From assembly GCA_032718475.1 (NCBI GenBank), contig JAUCBJ010009027.1, positions 1-29,425 of the forward strand: a stretch of DNA of 29,425 nucleotides. The letters run 5' to 3'. The stretch comes from Nemertoderma westbladi (taxonomy: Eukaryota; Xenacoelomorpha; Nemertodermatida; Nemertodermatidae). The position numbers and the translations under genes were made by a program. Positions within the stretch are counted from its first letter, which is position 1. Every line of letters begins with the position of its first letter. Positions 1 through 9,551 of this stretch are shown in pieces. The notes beneath the pieces were generated by a model. That model saw only the letters and a list, made by a program, of their open reading frames with translations. It was not told where the DNA came from and did no database searches.

Positions 1-79
1 CCGGCACAGCATTCTTAAAAATGCAGCTGCAATGCAGCATGCCGATCCTAGTAGTAGTAATGCTGAACACAGAATACAG
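1..79. other. Left flank: target repeat interrupted by the giant retroelement
   Basis: Bases 58-79 (about TAATGCTGAACACAGAATAC plus AG) match 5857-5879, where the same repeat continues without interruption into GTCGACGCATG. Here the match stops at the TACAG target-site duplication (75-79) and the retroelement begins. Bases 1-57 do not match the second copy and I recognise nothing in them. The other half of this interrupted repeat resumes at 27361. Confidence 0.75.
75..79. repeat. Target-site duplication TACAG, left copy
   Basis: TACAG here and at 27356-27360 flank the pair of long direct repeats. The empty site at 5875-5879 has TACAG once, directly followed by GTCGACGCATG. A 5-bp duplication fits an LTR retrotransposon integrase of the BEL/Pao type. 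A 6-bp reading (ATACAG) cannot be excluded because both ends have an A before it. Confidence 0.85.
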
Positions 80-1480
80 TATATGAAGAGACAGTAACAA
101 ATTATACCGCAATATCTTACTGTAAAGTTTGTGAATCAAGCATAATCCAACCTTCTCACCAAAACAGTAAACTCTAAGTAAGCGAACCTATTGCAGTATT
201 GGTCTCCTTTAACCGGTGAGGCAGAAGACAGTCTACGAACGGACAAACTTCGATAAAACAAAATCCCGCGCAGCGAATCCTAACAATCGTGCTGACTCAC
301 TGATGGACTAAGGGTGCTCGTATACTTTGCCGCGGTGTGATTTATATGGGTTGAGAGAGACGCTAGATACAAATATAACTAGCGGGCAAAGCCGCAGTAC
401 GAAGAAACTATTTTATATATTTTGAGGTGTAAATAATTCCTAAACGCGCGTGTGTTTTAGTTCATAGGTCAAAATTGGTTTTATCCTTCATATAATCTCA
501 TTTACTGGGTCCGGTGTTTATTTTACAAATATTCTAATATTTTGGTAACTTGTAGGTCCAATACTTACAAATGACAAGGCTCCTTCCCCTTTTGTGTATT
601 TCCAGGACTCAAATTCAGGCATAGGGTTAATGCTACGCCCAGAATTCGGCAATTTTATTTACCAGGTCCCTAATACTAAGAAGAAATGTGTTAGTTTACT
701 ACTGTAGGCATACAGTTACAAATAGCTATCCTGGCTCTTATCTAGAATTTTAGTCACCTAGGTAGGCTTGGTAACTTCCTATCAGGACGTTGGCGGGGAC
801 ACGGTAGGTGTTAGTATCCCTAATAGCCTTAATTTATTTTCGCCTAGTGGTAAACTGCCCTACCGCCTGAACGGTATAATCTCAATTCAGGGAAAACACA
901 GCAACCCTCTCCTGGCCTACAAGTTCCAACGCAAGCAATAAACACCGTGTACTGCCGACAAGCCACCAACGCACCTATACCTGGCAATGAGTTAGGCGTA
1001 CAGTTTGCTGCACCCTACCAATGTACATGCCGTGTAATGGTGTGCCTGTGTCTTATCTGCGTACGAGTATCTCTGCCTAACCTTTCTCTCCCCCCGTAGG
1101 AATATGAAGGGGTTCTGCGGGTTTTCAATGAAGTAAGGTAATACAGTTCCTAAATTTAAATTTTTGGCGTACAGTGTGTCGCTACTTCTACCGTCGATCT
1201 TAGGTCTTATACTTAGGTAGCGAAGCATCGAACACTGTCTAACCTTTCAGGCGATGGGCGAATAACTACGAATCGATATTGTGGGCGGTCTCCTGTTCAC
1301 ATTCCCCCGATGTTCCCGTTTACTGCCGAGATAATCATTGGTCCAGCAAACACATATCTTGCACGACATTGGTTACTATCAGATAACTGCAATCACATTG
1401 GTTAATCTTATCATGAGCAAATGCAATTAAATTGTAGCGGTTAATTTGAATTAGTTGAAATTCAGCACAAAAAACAATTC

Positions 1481-1547
1481 GCACCTGCTAGGATTTGAAC
1501 TCAATACCTACTGAACGATTTTCCAACTCATAACCGACTGAGCTAGG
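1481..1547 (-). repeat. tRNA-derived SINE head or tRNA pseudogene
   Basis: On the minus strand the sequence has an A-box-like stretch TAGCTCAGTCGG and, about 40 bases downstream, a B-box-like stretch GAGTTCAAATCC. These are the two internal RNA polymerase III promoter boxes of a tRNA. The D arm can pair (GCTC with GAGT), but the anticodon stem and loop are degenerate and the acceptor arm does not close, so it is not a working tRNA. The sequence below 1481 would be the SINE body; I do not recognise its family. Confidence 0.6.
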
Positions 1548-1566
1548 CTTGGGGTGAAACAGACTG

Positions 1567-1662
1567 CTGGGAGGGGGGAAAAAAAATAAGAAAACCAGCA
1601 GGAAAACAAGGAAAAACAGAAAGGGGAAAAGAGGGAAAAGGGAAGAAAAAAAGAAAAAAATG
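1567..1662. repeat. Purine-rich low-complexity tract
   Basis: About 95 bases of almost uninterrupted G and A on the + strand, such as GGGAGGGGGGAAAAAAAATA and AGGGGAAAAGAGGGAAAAGG. It lies just upstream of the tRNA-like head in that head's orientation. The strong strand asymmetry could allow triplex formation; I see no coding signal. Confidence 0.7.
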
Positions 1663-1784
1663 TGAAAACATTAGACATATTGATGAAATGATTTATTTTA
1701 TAAGTAGATAAAAAAAGTATGGTTTTCATTTTTAAATAGGACATTATTTTAACTACTTCCATTGAAACCCCAGTCAAAAATGTT

Positions 1785-1920
1785 CATGCGTATCGCATGT
1801 GGGTCACGCATCTAATTCGCATGCGAATCGCATGGAAAAGTGTCGGGACCTTTAGAAGCGATACGCATGCGGATATCATGCAAAGTACCCATGCGTATCG
1901 CACGTGTCTAGCATGCGATT
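1785..1920. repeat. Cluster of CATGCGWATCGCATG palindromes
   Basis: Four near-palindromic 15-base units occur at 1785-1799 (CATGCGTATCGCATG), 1820-1834 (CATGCGAATCGCATG), 1858-1872 (reverse orientation) and 1890-1906, spaced 32-38 bases apart, followed by GCATGCGATT at 1911-1920. LTR2 keeps only the last unit and the tail (21273-21303). The even spacing and perfect dyads suggest a protein-binding array or the end of a transposon. Confidence 0.7.
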
Positions 1921-2009
1921 ATCTTCAGTGTAGAATAAACCAATGGCCATATATGACCAAATAAATTAACCCTATCTGGTCCGGTCTATTTTTCTACTCA
2001 ATTGGCCCA

Positions 2010-2025
2010 GGGGGGGGGGGGGGGG
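2010..2025. repeat. G16 homopolymer
   Basis: A run of 16 G follows TTGGCCCA. The matching position in LTR2 (21393-21405) has 13 G, so replication slippage has changed the run since integration. Confidence 0.85.
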
Positions 2026-2092
2026 AGAGGGGGGTCATTTTAGACATTTGTTTATATCTTGGCTAAAAAATTATAATTTCAATGGTTTAAAG

Positions 2093-2640
2093 GTTTTCGA
2101 GGTCGCTGTTTACGATAAAACTTGTTAAAAAAATATTCCGGCAATGCAACCATCATTTTTAGTGCCATCTGGTGCTCCAGAATGAAAAGTACAAAGTAGC
2201 AAAAATTTCAAACTGTTAAATTTTGCCTTTGGTTTGATAAGTCTAAAGCTATACTGGTTTTCAAGGTCGCTGATCATGATACAACTCGTTATAATCATTC
2301 GTGGGAATATGAATGCAACTATGATCGTCGGTGCTTGTCTGCTCTGGGACGAAAAATACAAGTAGCATAAAATTTCAAACGACAAAAATCGAATTTGGTC
2401 GGATAATATGATATTGAGTGGCATATATGTGAACTACAGTAGCATCCTAAAAAACACCTTATGTCATAAAATCAGGTTGATATTTGGCAATGATTTTGGA
2501 ATATCAAATTTGTGCTACTTGTATTTTTCGTGCTGCACATTGACACATATCCAAAAATGCCATAATTAACAAGGTACGATATTTTTTAGTGTCATATTCG
2601 TGATCATGGATCAGCATCCTGAAAAACTCAAGGTGAAAAT
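2093..2640. repeat. Diverged direct and inverted repeats inside the LTR
   Basis: A unit starting GGTCGCTG at 2101 recurs at 2265 with an offset of 164 bases and similar order of motifs (AAAAGTACAAAGTAGC, then AAAATACAAGTAGCAT). A third, inverted unit follows: CGAAAAATACAAGTAGCA at 2350-2367 is the exact reverse complement of 2513-2530. The same arrangement is present in LTR2 (about 21473-22020), so it is part of the original LTR. The single strand could fold into a long imperfect hairpin. Confidence 0.65.
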
Positions 2641-2675
2641 CAATTTGATTTCGTGGTGATATTTAATTATCATAT

Positions 2676-3524
2676 GTGGCTGGCCACGAGAAAAGGGACC
2701 TTATGTCGCAAAACCTGATTCTGAGATAATCGCGTTTAAAGTTTCCCTCTATTTTTGAACAAATTTAATTGGATTATCAATTTAGAAATGTATAAAACGA
2801 TGAGGGAAATTCAAATTGGTTCTGATATTCAATATACCTAGGAAATAACTAATTACAGGAAGCAATATAAGATGTTGCAGTGTTGTATACAACACTGTCT
2901 TAGGGTTTTCATGTCTGAATTTAGGACTGTAATAAATTGAAATTGTAATACTGTAATAGGTACTGTAGGCCTACAGTTATTTTTTAAATGTAATATGGCT
3001 GTCATTTTCTTAATTTAAATTCGTTAGTTCTTAAATTTTGTAATCCCAATAAAGAATTCAAAATACAAATAATTTTAAAATTTGTTAAAAAAATTTATCT
3101 TTTTGAAAAAATGTTAAATTAAAAAAAAAATTTTTTGGTTAGGCCTACATGTTTTTTTGAAAATTTTGCAAATTTTTTTTTTAAATAGTTCATGAACAAT
3201 ATTAATAGTTTCAAAGTGTTAAAAGTTGTATAAAAAGCCGATTAACATTGAACTGCCTAACTATATAGTAAGAATAATTGCTATGATATTATTAATATTT
3301 TCCATTTTTTTAAATAATCGCTTACAGTATTATAACCGCTATTAATAAAAAATTTTTTGCTACCCGATTCACCTTCACATAAATCGCTATAACTTTTTTT
3401 TAGAAATTGATATTGAGACACCGTTTTTTTTGTTAAAATCTCTGGAAAATTCTGCATCTCGTAGGCCTAATAACTCAAAATCGACCTCCGGTGACATAAG
3501 GTCCCTTTTCTCGTGGCCAGCCAC
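2676..3524. mobile_element. MITE with 32-bp perfect terminal inverted repeats
   Basis: The left end 2676-2707 (GTGGCTGGCCACGAGAAAAG...) is the exact reverse complement of 3493-3524. LTR2 lacks this 849-bp block: around 22050-22065 it reads CTATCATATTTTATTATC, matching the joined flanks of LTR1 apart from one base. ATAT stands on both sides (2672-2675 and 3525-3528), giving a duplication of 4 bp, or TA if the element starts with TGTGG. The inside is AT-rich with long A and T runs and codes for nothing, so it is a non-autonomous element. The first 12 bases of each end are themselves nearly palindromic. The superfamily is not resolved. Confidence 0.88.
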
Positions 3525-5152
3525 ATATTTCATTATCATAATTGAAAGACATTGTCGGACAATGTCAGAGAAAGTGAGTGGCAAACACTGTCGGACAATA
3601 TAAAACAGGTGGTTCCAGTAAATTACGGCGAATAAAGATACAAAAAAACAAAGAAAGAAAAGATACAAGAAACGTTAAAGATATATTCTATGATGTAATA
3701 ACTTGAAAGATAAACTATTACTATACATAATGTAATTTTCCTAGAATAAAAAGAACATTTCCAGTAAACAGAAAACATTGCCGATAAAGTTTTTACATTT
3801 ATTAAAAATTCAATTTCGTAGATAAAAATAATGAATCTATAAACAATGCAGGAGTGGGAAATAATCTGCGCTATAATAACTTTTAAGAAACGAGAATAAA
3901 GACACAGATATAAAAAAGAACAATAATACCTCGTAATGGACATTGTAAGAACGTAGGCCATATTTTTTATAATTTATTTACTCCAACATTAATAAGCGCC
4001 AAATTTATAACATGGAAACGTAGACATAATCGCCTCAACCATTAAGCAATGGAATGTCAGTGATTTGGAATCCCATCCCTCGGTGCCAGCGCCCCCACAT
4101 AGCGCCGCCAACCCATCCATCCATTGGTTGAGATCGGTATCCTCCTTAGCAACGAACAACCACTCGGGCCGCCTTTTTAACATTTAAAGTTTATTTAACA
4201 TATTAACAATCTTAATGATATTATTTCATACAATAAGCAGGACAAAATAATCTCCACTCCAGTTAAAGTTTAACGGTATATACTATATATCCATCCATCT
4301 TACTCATCGCTGTCGCTATCAAGTATTATTAGTTGCATGGCCAATGGAATTTGGTCCTGGAAATGGCAGAGGTAAAGATAACGTTGATTTATCACGTCTG
4401 GGTTGATGGTTCTCTTCACACGATAACAGCAAGGGTGGACCAATCAACTGATAGCTCCTGAAATGAGGTCGTCGATTACTCCGGATATCCTGGGTTTGAA
4501 TTTCCTTCCGGAGTTGTTTTAATGAATAACCATTAGCTTTCATGTCCCGACATAATAATTTAGTAAGGAAATTTAGTAAGGAAGGTATAGAAGTTATTGT
4601 CAATCATATTATTACTATGTATTATAATTTCAGCTCTATAATATTCACCACCACCATATTTTACTTCATCTCTCTAAGGCAACCGCCCATGCCATATTGC
4701 TTTGTCATGCCGACAATATGCAATTGCGTGTGTAATATCCATATCAATTGTTTAGAACATTTAGAACATCTATCTATTTGAGATATTGCTGTTTTAATCC
4801 GTGAATAATAATCGGGTATAATAATAATCGCATAATAATGCAGTGATAATACAGTAATACAGTAATAATAAAGAATAGGGCCTAGCCTACATCAGATATC
4901 ATGATATATGATGCCTTGGGCTGAATTTGGAATAATAGAGAAACCATTGAACCCCTAACCCTACAGTACCGGTAGGTATATTAAACAGCCTCTGCCTTTA
5001 AACATCCTCTGCCTATTGCTATAATAATAGGCTGATAATAGACCCCTAACAGCCTAAGGCAGGTATAGTGTATAGATAGGCAGCGTCACTGAAAGTACAA
5101 TTTATAGAATTTAAATTTCCCTCTACTACCAGAGAACTCAATATTCTCACTG

Positions 5153-5160
5153 GATTTTAC
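5153..5160. repeat. Target-site duplication GATTTTAC, left copy
   Basis: GATTTTAC here and at 6403-6410 flank the C-rich-ended transposon. LTR2 has it once (about 27090-27099), continuing directly into ACTTACC. An 8-bp duplication is typical of hAT, P and Merlin-like transposons. Confidence 0.85.
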
Positions 5161-5440
5161 GGATCTAGGACACTTCCCCCCCGGACACTTCCCCCCCGCC
5201 CAAGTAGGACACTTCCCCCCGGACACTTCCCCCCCGGACACTTGCCCCCCGGACACTTCCCCCCCAGTTAAAGTGTTAAAATTAATCTGGGTGCATCAAA
5301 GCAATAAACAAAAGTTAAAGATGGTTACAGGACAAGATGTATCTAGACAAGTTTTTTCAAAATTATAAAAGAAACATTTTTATAGTCAAATTTTGTTTGT
5401 TTTTCTTTTAATTCCTTTAATTCTTTTAATTTCTTTTAAT

Positions 5441-5577
5441 TGGGGGCTGCCGCCCCCAAACCCCCGCTTCTTTTGTTGGGGGCTACCGCCCCCTAACCCC
5501 CGCTTCTTTTGTTGGGGGCTACCGCCCCCATACCCCCGCTTTTCTTGGGGGTTATCGCCCCCCCAGACCCCGGCATT
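5441..5577. repeat. Tandem hairpin repeat, TGGGGGCTGCCGCCCCC type
   Basis: Four units start at 5441, 5477, 5513 and about 5546 (period 36, 36, 33). Each has a GGGGGC...GCCCCC stem of about six base pairs with a four-base loop, followed by ACCCCCGCTTCTTTTG or similar. One frame is open across it only because the repeat length is a multiple of three; I do not regard it as a protein. Confidence 0.8.
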
Positions 5578-5856
5578 TCCCTGAGTGCCCGTGGTGAAAG
5601 ACTTAAGACCACTTTGAAATATTTAATTCATGTTTGTATCATCAGATAATAAATTGACTATGCCTAAAGTATGAGCTGTATTGAATGTTAACCAATTTAA
5701 TATATAAATTACTACAATATTATATAATTCAACAAAATCCTATTAAAAATATTGCAAGTAACCAGGAAATGTAATATGTAGTGTGTATAATATCTATATA
5801 GTATGTACAGTACATACAGTACAGTATATATAGTACAGTAATATGTATATCAATAT

Positions 5857-6064
5857 GTAATGCTGAACACAGAATACAGGTCGACGCATGTCGATTTTAC
5901 CCTAGAGAGGTATAGTTTTGATTGCAACAATAATATTCATCCCCATCTGCTACAATTTGAAGAAGACTATTACATAATAATACCTATAATTAAAACAATT
6001 AATTATTATAATTATATAGTGTTAATAAAAACAGTATATCATTCCGGGGATGGCATTTATAGGT
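5857..6064. repeat. Uninterrupted copy of the retroelement's target repeat
   Basis: The block from TAATGCTGAACACAG to GGGGATGGCATTTATAG matches three separated pieces elsewhere: 58-79 (left of the retroelement), 27356-27490 (right of it) and 29364-29425 (right of the LINE). It therefore shows both empty sites: TACAG joined to GTCGACG at 5875-5880, and ACAATTAATT joined to ATTATAATT at about 5995-6010. It is a dispersed repeat nested inside the C-rich-ended transposon; its own class is unknown. Confidence 0.85.
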
Positions 6065-6402
6065 CATCTAATATAATTAATTGTTTAAAGATTAGCAAAT
6101 AATACGATGTAATTGCATTGATAAAACCCATAAATAAAAGTTGGATATAAAATGTAAAATCGGGATGCAAAAGATCACTTTCTGAGCTACGAAAGGAAAA
6201 TTGGATACAACTTATCTGGATACAAACGGTCCGTTTACCTTACAAAATGAAAAATACGAATGTGCGAAGTTAAGATCAGTCGGGGGGGAGTGTCCGCGGG
6301 GGGGAAGTGTCTGGGGGGGAAGTGTCCGGGGGGAAGTGTCCTACTTGAGCGGGGGGGAACTGTCCGGGGGGGAAGTGTCCGGGGGGGAAGTGTCCGAACA
6401 CC

Positions 6403-6410
6403 GATTTTAC
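6403..6410. repeat. Target-site duplication GATTTTAC, right copy
   Basis: Pairs with 5153-5160 and marks the right edge of the C-rich-ended transposon. The shared LTR sequence resumes here as GATTTTACACTTACC. Confidence 0.85.
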
Positions 6411-6655
6411 ACTTACCTTAGAAGCTCCCTACCACCGACCTTAGCACGCTACCACCGACCTTAGCTTTTACCACGCACCTTAGGCATTCCTACTCATGAC
6501 AGCATGAGCTACTGAACCACTTGAATAATCGTTGTACAATAGCTATAGTGAATGCAAATGAGGACTTAATGTAATCTTTATAGCAATAATACAAGTTAAT
6601 TCGAACAAAATAAAATTTTGAAAATCCACGGCTTTTATGAGGATATAATTCTATA

Positions 6656-7469
6656 CCGCTCAATGAAAACAGGATATTATCGTACATAAATATACGGTTT
6701 TCACCAATAACAAATCAAATTATGGAATACTTAGGGCGTACCTACATATTTACAAATTAAATTTCAAACAATACTTCCTTTCTACATAATAATTCGGTAC
6801 AAAATAATTACAAATTCAAACTTTACATATTTAAGGCTTTATTAAGTAGGTATAATATAAATCTAAATTAAATTCACCAATATAAATCTATTGCATCTCG
6901 ATATTGCATAAATTCAAATAATTACCAATACAAATGAAGTTATTGCATCTCAAATATTGCATAGATACAAATTGTTACAAATACAAATACTTTCGTGCCT
7001 AAAGATAAATTGCATAAGTTCGGAATAATTACAAATATGAGTCTCTCTAAGTACGAACTTTCTAAATACAAAATTTTCTATTTACAAAATATAACTATTT
7101 ACAAATGAAGTTATAAGAAAGGCCCACGAGTCTTCCGTCTACTCTTGCCTCTTATTTCACTGCAAATACAAAAAATACTGCTTATAGGATATAAATTGCA
7201 TAATATTCGAAACAGTATAAATTGCATAAGTTCGGAATAATCACAAATATAAATCTTTCAAATATAAATTTCTTTCTAAATATAAATTTCTTTCTAAATT
7301 TAAATTTCTTTCTAAATGTAAATTTCTTTCTAAATATAAAACTTTCTAAATTTCATAAAATTGGAACAATACAAATACATAAATTTAGAACAATATAAAA
7401 TCTGCATAAGTTAGAACATAAGAAAGGCTCACGAATCTTCCGTCCACCCTTGCCCTCCCTTTTACCGCT
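6656..7469. repeat. 3' noncoding part of the internal region, built of short direct repeats
   Basis: This is AT-rich sequence between the extra ORF and the 3' LTR. A roughly 52-base unit with TATTGCATCTCRA starts at 6889 and 6941. A longer unit begins ATAAATTGCATAAGTTCGG at 7005 and again at 7217; both copies end with AAGAAAGGCYCACGARTCTT and a C/T-rich tail (7116-7160, 7420-7460). The second copy has an expanded AAATTTCTTTCTAAATATA repeat at about 7259-7345. No purine-rich tract is seen beside the LTR edge at 6656, where a polypurine primer would be expected. Confidence 0.65.
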
Positions 7470-9551
7470 TTATCGCTTAGCTGATCGAGCCCTGCCGCGT
7501 CCTCGAAAACTGCGCACAGGTGACTTTGCTCGCGGTATGGGATTTGTGGGGCGAGTCACTAGTTTACCATGGACGTTGGGAGATGGTGCGACCATTTCCT
7601 CACATATTTGTATATTAGGCTTCCCAAATCCTCGTCCGATTCCTCGTGACCGATCGGTTGTGTCTACCGCTGGTAGAACGTCTGGGAACGCGCGCGAAGC
7701 GGACGACACAGACCCAAGAGGAACTTGCGCCCCTTTTGATCAGCTGGTACATGTCCCGATCCTCCTTGCGGTTCTCTGGGAAGTGACACCGTATCTCGAG
7801 TAACTCTAATAGTCGGTTCATTCCCTTTTCTTTCTTCAATATTTATAGCTTTCTTTAATTGTTGGCCCACTTTCTGAACCCTTATGATCCTATGCTGTCC
7901 GTCCTCCCGAGGGTGACGTGCAGACGGCGCAACCGGAGTAGCTGGTATGTTGGTCGCCGCTAGGATCTTCTCTTCCTCGAATACGCTCGCTCGTATACGC
8001 CTATGATAGAACGCGGCTCGGTACGCCCATGCGACTGTTAACCAAGCTCCCTTGTTCCGCTTTTCCGTTTGAAAACGATCGAATTCACCATATGTGATAC
8101 GATTGACTACTTTCTGGAAGTTCCATGTATTCTTATTGTCAGGGTGAATCTGTAACAAGTATTCGCGCACAACTCGAAATCCACTATCGTGAGGCAAAAT
8201 ATCAACTACCTCGATTCGGGGCATAGCGGAGATATATCCTTCCGACATCATAGTTTGAGGGTTTACTGCCCAAAATCCAAGATGCGCTCTCATCGGGAAT
8301 CGTCTTCTTTGTGCCGATACATGTTCGTCAGCTAAATCTTCCCAATCGTCGAATAGTTTTCTCACGAGTTTTACATATTCGTGTTCATAAGGTATGTCTC
8401 GCAATTGACATTCAGATGCTCTATGTCCCTTTATATTACAATAGGTGCATTGAGCCATAAATCTCCAGCAAGTATAAAATGTATGGGACCCTTGATCTCC
8501 ACACCATCCACAGATTAATTGAGTCGTAGTAATGTGCTTTCCACTACACTTTGTCGAATGATGTCCAGTGACGCCACATTTACCACACATAGTGTTAGCA
8601 GGGTACCACACTCGCTCATATATAAGGTCTCCAATGGGTCGAGCACTTCCTCCCACACTATAGTCATAATCGTCTGGATCGATAGGTTGGTATGTTTCAG
8701 AAGGTTGTATGCAAACTACGGCATCTGTTGCTTCTAGTTGTCGAATCTCCGTCTGAGATTTCTTTGGGAGGTTCCTTTCTATCTCAAGAAGTTCCTCTAA
8801 AGGATCGTCGGTGATCGTAGTGGTTACTTCGAAATCATCACCAAGGTGACCGATAGGCGCGCGCGTCTGCCGTGATTCGTCGGTAATCTCCACGATACGT
8901 TCTCCTTCATAGGGTAACAATGTAAACATAGATGGTCTTTCGATAAGAGATCCCGCACATAGCAAATAAACGGATTCGATAAAGGATACCCTCCTTCCTG
9001 GTAGCGTAGTTGTTGATGATTCGAACACCTCGCCAATATCGGTTCGGGATTTTCCTTATTCAAACGCATCGGAATCGCATTTCGTTGTTTGCGCATACAA
9101 GTACCACATTGATAATAAAGTTTATAAACTGAAAAGGCTTCCTTCGTTTCTCTATCGTCCCCTCGAGTTTGTCTGTAAAGATGCATCCCATCAAATTCAT
9201 CGCGTACCGCAGGCATAGGTTCATGCGCCTTCAGGTATTGCATGGTATGATACAAACGACTAATTTCGGTATCGGGGTCTTCACTAATATCTCCCGTATC
9301 ACATAAGGCGTCGTACGGGTAAAGTTTGTTGAAGGTTTTGCGTAAACTTTCAATTCTTTCATTTACCCTTTTTGCCTTCTCTTTAATACGTTCGAGTCAT
9401 ATTTCGTCTTCGCGAGTTTCGCTGTACTTTCTGATAATTCCTTTATACCAAATATAGTGTAGTCTTTAGCTCCAAATCGTTCAAATGGCGCTGCTGCTTC
9501 CTCTTGGATATCATATCCCCATCTCGGCTCTCCATGTATCCCCTTCGCCAT
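7470..9551 (-). pseudogene. Extra 3' ORF with three CCHC zinc knuckles (broken)
   Basis: This reading frame lies downstream of integrase and I do not recognise its family. It starts at ATG 9551-9549 and runs through three open segments: 9551-9363, 9255-8824 (open upstream without an ATG) and 9028-7664. Single-base shifts near 9400 and 9045 separate them. A further shift near 7740 would lead into an open frame ending at 7470 with a basic RG-rich tail (RGRGRARSAKR). In the 9028-7664 segment, residues 148-161 and 194-207 are CX2CX4HX4C and residues 173-187 are CX2CX5HX4C, the knuckle form that binds single-stranded nucleic acid in Gag nucleocapsids. There is no signal peptide or membrane segment, so it is not an Env. 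It may be a nucleic-acid-binding accessory protein or a second Gag-like protein. Confidence 0.6.

Larger units (their letters stand above)
1329..1883. other. LTR1-specific segment
   Basis: The two LTRs are nearly identical up to 1328 (21198 in LTR2) and again from 1884 (21267). Between them LTR1 has 555 bases and LTR2 has 68 unrelated bases. The LTR1 segment contains a tRNA-like SINE head on the minus strand, a purine-rich tract and most of a palindrome cluster. I see no clean target-site duplication, so this may be an insertion with deletion or a gene-conversion boundary. Confidence 0.7.
5161..6402. mobile_element. Non-autonomous DNA transposon with inverted GGACACTTCCCCCC arrays
   Basis: This 1242-bp block is absent from LTR2 and is bounded by the 8-bp duplication GATTTTAC. 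Its left end has six copies of GGACACTTCCCCCC (starting 5168, 5183, 5207, 5221, 5236, 5251). Its right end (6281-6396) has seven inverted copies. A spacer CGCCCAAGTA on the left is mirrored as TACTTGAGCG on the right, so the whole array is a long imperfect inverted repeat. Inside are a G/C hairpin repeat (5441-5577) and a copy of the repeat in which the giant retroelement is inserted (5857-6064). No transposase is encoded. The superfamily is not assigned. Confidence 0.88.
80..6655 (-). repeat. 3' LTR (left copy, LTR1) with nested insertions
   Basis: It matches 19950-27355 from TATATGAAGAG at its left edge to GGATATAATTCTATA at its right edge. The first roughly 220 bases are identical by eye; elsewhere there are scattered substitutions of a few per cent, which I did not compute overall. 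It carries a private 555-bp stretch (1329-1883), a MITE (2676-3524) and a C-rich-ended transposon (5161-6402). Without these it is about 4.0 kb. I see no convincing protein gene in the shared sequence; the AT-rich stretches 3541-4200 and 4780-5150 hold only simple repeats and weak open frames. In sense orientation this is the downstream LTR. Confidence 0.85.

Noticed and set aside
1481-1547. Functional tRNA gene
   Set aside because: The anticodon and acceptor stems do not close; only the promoter boxes are well kept.
3623-3961. Hydrophobic AT-rich open frame on - in LTR1, partly in LTR2
   Set aside because: Composition is that of random AT-rich DNA; the LTR2 copy ends differently and there is no motif.
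3989-4183. 64-codon frame on - in LTR1
   Set aside because: A one-base insertion in LTR2 (CACTCAGGGCC against CACTCGGGCC) breaks it, and it resembles nothing known.
4319-4603. Open frame on - conserved in both LTRs (also 22859-23143)
   Set aside because: The two copies differ by only a few bases and most of those change the amino acid, so conservation reflects the young LTR duplication rather than protein constraint. No domain is recognised.
5161-5270. CRISPR-like array of short repeats
   Set aside because: Units of about 15 bases abut one another without spacers and are mirrored at the other end of a transposon.
5393-5584. Pro/Gly-rich frame WGLPPPNPRF
   Set aside because: This is the 36-bp G/C hairpin repeat read in a frame that happens to stay open.
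7470-9551. Third ORF as an Env glycoprotein
   Set aside because: It has no signal peptide or membrane segment, and it has three zinc knuckles typical of nucleic-acid binding.
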